Source: Phoebastria nigripes (taxonomy: Eukaryota; Chordata; Aves; Procellariiformes; Diomedeidae). From it: 64,000 nt of DNA. The number at the start of each line of letters is the position of its first letter. The stretch's first letter is position 1. Positions 25,800-64,000 of the stretch are shown here, piece by piece. The stretch lies in NCBI GenBank assembly GCA_035582835.1, contig JAYKAV010003432.1, forward strand, positions 413,732 through 477,731, in the 5' to 3' direction. The position numbers were made by a program, and so were the translations under genes. The notes beneath the pieces were generated by a model. The model searched no databases, was not told the DNA's origin, and worked only from the letters and a program-made list of their open reading frames with translations.

Positions 25800-28700
25800 C
25801 ACCCCTCTGAGCGCCGCGTCAGGGCTTTTAGTGGAGGTTTGCAGCCCTGAGCTGCTCCGCAGTCCATAGCCGGCCGAGCACTGCCCTTATTTCCAAGCTT
25901 TATCCTGTCTGGAGTTGGCACGGAGAAGAGTAGGACCTGCCNCCTGGTCTTCTCCACGTCCCCTGGGTGCGGGGGATCCACAAAAAACACCTTTAAAAGT
26001 TCTGGTGGTTGAAAATGCATGCTGAGGTATGATTTATGTGCATAAAAACTTCAGTGGAACCATTCAGACCGTCAGGCAGAAGATGGGAGGATCAGTAAAA
26101 ATATTTCGTGTATGAAGAAAAATTGCCATACATCTTCATTGATGCAATTNAAGTTTTATAAATTTTCCAGAAGAAAAAATGTTTTCCCGTGAACAATCCC
26201 ACTCTTGATTCAAACAAATCTTTCAACTGCTTTCCCTACGTAACGCCAATGATTTCATAAGCCAATGTACAGCCACACGCAACTTTGTCTTCAAAAAAAG
26301 CAGAGGGTTTTACTGCATTTTCTCTCTCTGCCACTGACTTACCTTACCTCATTTAAGCACACGCGCAGGAGCTGGCACTGCATCTCCTCTCCTCCATTCA
26401 TCTGCAACGGCCTTCAAGGCCTTAAGATTCCACACTCAATTGGTTTCTAAGGAGCTGACAATATTTAAGCACCTCTGAAATTAAGTTGTAACTTCTAAAC
26501 CTTTCAAAAGTCTTAAGTAAAAGACTGTTCGTTTGTGTTTGTAAAGTACTTTGTAATTTTTAAGGAGAAATGTTTCCAATATATAGAAGTAAATATTGGA
26601 AGGTGTATTTTTTACGTTCCCATTTTTGACCAAAAGTCACAATTTCTTCAAAAGTGTTTATTTCAACAAATTTTTTTTAGCCACAGCTGAATATTACAGT
26701 GACTATTACAAGCATTTTCCTATAAACAAAGGTGTAGTTTACAGATTTGTTCAAAATGAAAAAATATTTTATAAGCAGTAGTATTTCATCTACAGTTTTC
26801 ACTCCTGTGTATCATTCAACTTCGAGAGCAGCTATACCTTCTGCTTGCTAAGGTAACGAGACTTCACAACTCCCCCCAAAACCCCCAAACAAACAAAATA
26901 GACATTGCACTNGAGTAGCACATTTTTTGATAATTTGTGGGTTTTTTCTAATTTCAACTTAATTTGAAAGTTTTTGTCCACTGGCATTTACATTTTGAAA
27001 TAAATTGTATACTCATTGGGGAATGTGTCCTCTGGCTTGTTTTACTTAACATCTACATTGCTAGAACTTCTTTCAGGGGAAGAAAAAAAANAAATCAATT
27101 TATGACTGTAATATATGTGAATCAATAAGTTTGGAGGAAAAGGGTTCATGGTGGTTCATGCAATTCATTTTAATCAGGTTATATTTATACGCAATGGCAA
27201 AATGCTAATTTTTCCGTTAAGTACAATCTGAAAGAATAAGTTTGCACAGTTTTGTTCATTTACTGTTGAAAATTGAGGAAAAGGAGCTGTTGTTTCGAGT
27301 GCATTCTTTGTCACTTGTATCTTTTGCAAATCACACAAATGGAGGGTCATACCTTGCAAAGCCTTTAGGTAGCGTTGCGATTGCAGTGTTTAAGCTGCAG
27401 TATCAGGAAAGGTAGCCACTACCTATGCAACACGCCCGCATTTTGTTACTGCTTCACTCATACAAGAAGTCCTTTTAGATGCAGTGGAAGAAGTTGTATG
27501 AGCAAAAAATGTTTACGATGTAGGATTGCATAAATTCAGTCTTGAGGGCTAACGTTCTTTTCTACGGTCAACTACTACAACAGCTTTACCGGCCAAAAGA
27601 TAAGCAACCTCAGCTACAACATGCCAATAAAAGAAAAAAGAAGGGGGGGGGGGATCAAAGCAAGTTTTTTTGGTGAAAATAAAGCATGTATTTTGTTCTG
27701 GATGCTTTTTGTAGGTCAGACAGCACATGCCTGAACTTGCGTTTGAAGCATTAGTTTCATAGTGGTGGTGGTTTGTGTGGTTTGGTTTTTTGGGCATTTC
27801 ATTTTTGGTTTGGTTTTTGGGTTTGTTTGTTTTTTTTTTTTATTCCCAATAGTGCTTTTCTGAGATACATTATACATGCAGAAATCAGTATGGGTCAGTA
27901 TTGGGTTTTTTTTCTCCTAGAAACTTCAAAGTGTTTTTGCAGACCTCCTCAGAGTGAGATTTTATAAGCAGACTTACAAATCAACAGACAACTTTTTATG
28001 ACAGAACAATAAAAATATTCCCACATTTTAATGCTTGTTTCAGAGAAACAGCAGTTGAGAAGTCAGTTACCTTAGTAACAGCTAAAGGCACGCAGTGGGA
28101 AAATGCTCAACTTAATAAATCAATATTTAAAAATAAAGACAGATCTGGAAAACAGCCAGCTTTCTCAAAGCCATGCTTTGTGGAAAATTTGCTTTTTAAA
28201 TAAAGAAGTGCCAATCTGAGGAAAGGCAGGCATGCTTTAGCATAGCAATTTAACGAAATTAACATTTAAAAACAAATCTAAAAAACTGCTAACAGAAAAG
28301 ATAACATATATTAAAGATATTTCATAGAGTTCTCTTCCAGATGGATTTTAATGGATAAACTACATTATCACAGATCAAGACATTAAATCCCAGTTCCCAT
28401 CTATACGTACCAAGAGTTTTTAAGAAAGTCTCTTTGTTGTACATATAAATTACAATCCTGAAAATGCCAGCGAAAGACCATTATCCCCTAGAAGACCATT
28501 AACTACATTTTATAATTGCNATCTGCAACAAAATCGTTGCGGCAGAGGATTCTGCAGCAACCTGTCATTTAGTCTGAACGATAAGCATTGGTTTAATCAA
28601 TCTGTTGGGAATTGTACTCTGAATAATTTATATCAGAGAGAGGTAGAGACCTGAAGAGCCTGAGAGGAAACTGCTGGCCTAAGACGAATTCTGAGAAAGA

Positions 28701-31070
28701 GCTCTCTGTTAAAACCGCCTTACAGAAAGACTGAATTCTGCTTTGAATTATTTTTTTATTTTTTAAACTGTGATGACTACTATAGTGCGGAAAAAAGATG
28801 CAATTAAAAAATTAAATTCAGAGCACTGCAAAAACATTCATTTGCAAAACGCAGAAAGAGGTAGGTACAATAAATAAAAACATTGTAGATGAGCAAGTGA
28901 CAGAAGAGCGTGGGCTTGCGGGGCACAGGCAGCAAAATGGTGGCGTTATTGTATATGAAGGGGAGATGAAGGCACTACTGAATATACGCAGTAGATGCAA
29001 ATGCTCAAGGACTATAGTTTGGAGGTAGTGCTGGCACTGTACAGGCAATAAATTTTCTTCTATAATTAGTTGGGTGACGGTTGGAGGAAAAGATAAATTC
29101 TCCCTAGGGAATGGCCTTAAGTCTGTCCTTCACTGGTAACAGCCGTACTAAACCATAGTCTATTTGAAACAAGGTATTTACCCACCGGTATAGACCAATA
29201 TAATTCTTCACAGCACTCAACTTTTTCTTTAAAAATGTGCTTTTGGATAGTAATATACATATATAGTACATACAGGACTATTACAGTTTGTATATACATA
29301 GATTATATACATGATGTTTAAATCAAAACACACTCCTTATCTAAAAAGGTGACTGCAGCATGGCGGGATTTAGCGTATCTTTAAGAGACTTCACATTCTA
29401 TTTTAATTCTCTGAGCAGGCAGGGTACCTGATCATAAATTTGCTGTTTGGATGTGATTTACACCAACTAGAAGTAGTCAGATGCAGAGTGTTGGTTTTTT
29501 TTTTTTTTTTTGAAAGCTCTTAATCATCGTGGAATTGCTGAGACTTGAGGCACCGCAACCACAAAAGCCAGTAAGTTAAGATCTACTTAGACAAGACCAT
29601 TACGGAACTGGAAAGGCCGAAATGCTCTCAGTGCTGGGATGAGTGGGGCTTTCGCTACTGCCAAACATCCTCACCTCATTTTGGCAGGCTGAGCTACGGC
29701 AGCAGCATCACCACTCGGAACATTTTTGCAGACCGATCACCATCAGGATCGTTGCACAGCATCACTCGGCCTCGGGAACCCGCCTTTTCCCTTTCTCAGC
29801 AAGGAGAGAGGCTGAGAAAAATCAATGACTGCTTTTGTAAGTAGCTGGCCCCTTTCAACATCTACCTGGTGAGGTCAGAGGCTTGGTTTATTTTAATTTA
29901 TAAGTTAGGTAAAAAAAATCCTAACAGAATTTGAATTGATTGCAATTACTCGTTTAAGGTTGTTGTAGACAAAGAGTTCGCGTTCACTCTTAAAGAAATA
30001 GCTTACATTACTAACACACTATCTTACAATTTTTTTTGTGTTAAAACTTTTCATTGCTTATCCATTCCCTTTTGTTTTAAAACTTTTTTTTTTTTTAAGT
30101 ATTCTTCATTTACCTAAGCCCTGTATTTGCACAACTGGTAAAATTTCAAATGGCTATTGAACCAAATAGAATTTTTCCATGGACTGGTATGGCTAGGACT
30201 AATCCACTGAACATAAGTAGGACTGGGGACCCAAATATTAAACTGGGTTTGCCTTAGCATGTCTTATCTACGCATGAGATTCTGATACAGGCCATGGAAG
30301 AGGTGTAAGAACCTCGAGAGCCACTGCATGAAAGCTTTTGACTTTTAAAAGCACAGGGAAAGCTAACAGGAGGAGGATGATCAGGATGATGCTCGTCTAT
30401 ACTAGAAGCGGGAGGCCTAAGGCAGTCCCTTGTCTCGAGATTATTTCACTAGGACAAAACCTTTGCAAGTCACTAATGTAAATTTGGTAGCAGAAGGAAG
30501 TCCAAAAACTGCCACTTGATTTCAATTCCCATGAAGCAGATGCACTGGATGTGGTTAGGAGGAGCAACAGCATTTCTCAAACATAGAATTTGTGACAAAT
30601 TCCATGTCAGTGGAAACAAGCAGCGTTCAAGCCCGTTACCTTAACCAGCATGATAAATACATATGGCACCTTCTGCAATTTACTTTCTGAACTCACTATC
30701 GTGACAGTTACTAGCAAGAACAAGAGGCAGAATTGCATGGCCCATTATTAATACATACAAAACCACCTAGCTATTAGACGAATTACGTGTCCTTCAAGGC
30801 AGCATAAGTGTCTCAGATTTTGTTTTTGATTTAACTGTCATTTCTTCATAGACACCTATGAAGATCAAAGTAGGTTGTCTCCCACTCACCATTCTTTTTT
30901 GTTAGTGGCTTTTGGAGATGATTATGGGCTTTGAACTATGTCAAGGTAAAATCAAGCAGTAAAAAATAAATCTACATTTCAAGTATCCTTATTCTGAGCT
31001 GCAAATTACCAAAAAAAAAAAAAAATCACATACAGATCAGTCTCTTTTTTACTGTACAGTTTAGCATCCA
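25800..31070. other. Spacer / probable distal MYO5B 3' UTR
   Basis: A 5.3-kb AT-rich region with many A/T runs and a GTTT-rich tract (27775-27840). There is no coding exon, repeat body or structured RNA that I can support. If MYO5B uses a distal poly(A) site, part of this is its 3' UTR, and a + strand host transcript of the guide RNA could also run into it. Confidence 0.5.
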
Positions 31071-31076
31071 TTTATT
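31071..31076 (-). terminator. MYO5B: Proximal MYO5B poly(A) signal candidate
   Basis: AATAAA on the - strand, 128 bases after the stop, followed by a U14 tract (31011-31024) and TGTATGTG as downstream elements. Vertebrate MYO5B transcripts can have long 3' UTRs, so this may not be the main site. Confidence 0.4.
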
Positions 31077-31203
31077 ACTGTATATTGGTTCTTCCATAAA
31101 CCTGTTTGGTCCATATTTAAAGAGCTCCTTAAATTCCTTTTGTGATTTTTCTTTCTTCGCTGGAGGTCTCTGGGTAGGAGAGGTGGGCTTAATTATACTT
31201 TCT

Positions 31204-63986
<32,783 letters not shown>

Positions 63987-64000
63987 CTTTAAAATAAAGA

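Noticed and set aside
25800..26010. Second box C/D domain (U12-G22 guide) downstream of the U4 domain
   Set aside because: Several CTGA occur (25807, 25847) but there is no C box and no antisense to U12 around nt 18-30.

Overview
The window is vertebrate nuclear DNA, most likely from a bird. The evidence is split genes with GT-AG introns, three CR1 LINE fragments with avian-type 3' ends plus one older CR1-like tail, short introns and a CpG-island promoter. The order ACAA2 (-), SCARNA17 (+), MYO5B (-) is the same as in human 18q21. In chicken this block lies on chromosome Z, so Z linkage is likely, but that is inference. Many single N bases and one 790-base N run mark a draft assembly.

Layout. 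(1) 37-4640, + strand: the last five exons of a protein-coding gene I cannot identify. They give 178 codons including the stop, all splice phases agree, and a CR1 copy sits in one intron. (2) 4.6-7.4 kb: tail-to-tail spacer. (3) 7.9-25.3 kb, - strand: complete ACAA2 (mitochondrial 3-ketoacyl-CoA thiolase), ten coding exons, 397 codons plus stop, with catalytic Cys92, His352 and Cys382 all readable. (4) 24.95-25.8 kb: a CpG island acting as a divergent promoter. It holds a box C/D guide RNA on the + strand whose antisense element pairs with the 5' end of U4 snRNA and places C8 at the methylation position. This is the SCARNA17/U91 U4-C8 domain. (5) 25.8-31.1 kb: AT-rich spacer and probable 3' UTR with no coding signal. 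(6) 31.2-64 kb, - strand: the 3' seventeen exons of MYO5B (myosin Vb), 802 complete codons covering the distal coiled coil and the whole globular cargo-binding tail. The motor and IQ part lies beyond the right edge. It includes the alternatively spliced exon D, here with an unusually weak 5' splice site.

ACAA2 acts in mitochondrial beta-oxidation, SCARNA17 guides snRNA 2'-O-methylation, and MYO5B moves Rab11/Rab8/Rab10 recycling vesicles. They share position rather than a pathway. ACAA2 and SCARNA17 probably share one promoter region. No operon, CRISPR array, tRNA, rRNA or prokaryotic system is present.
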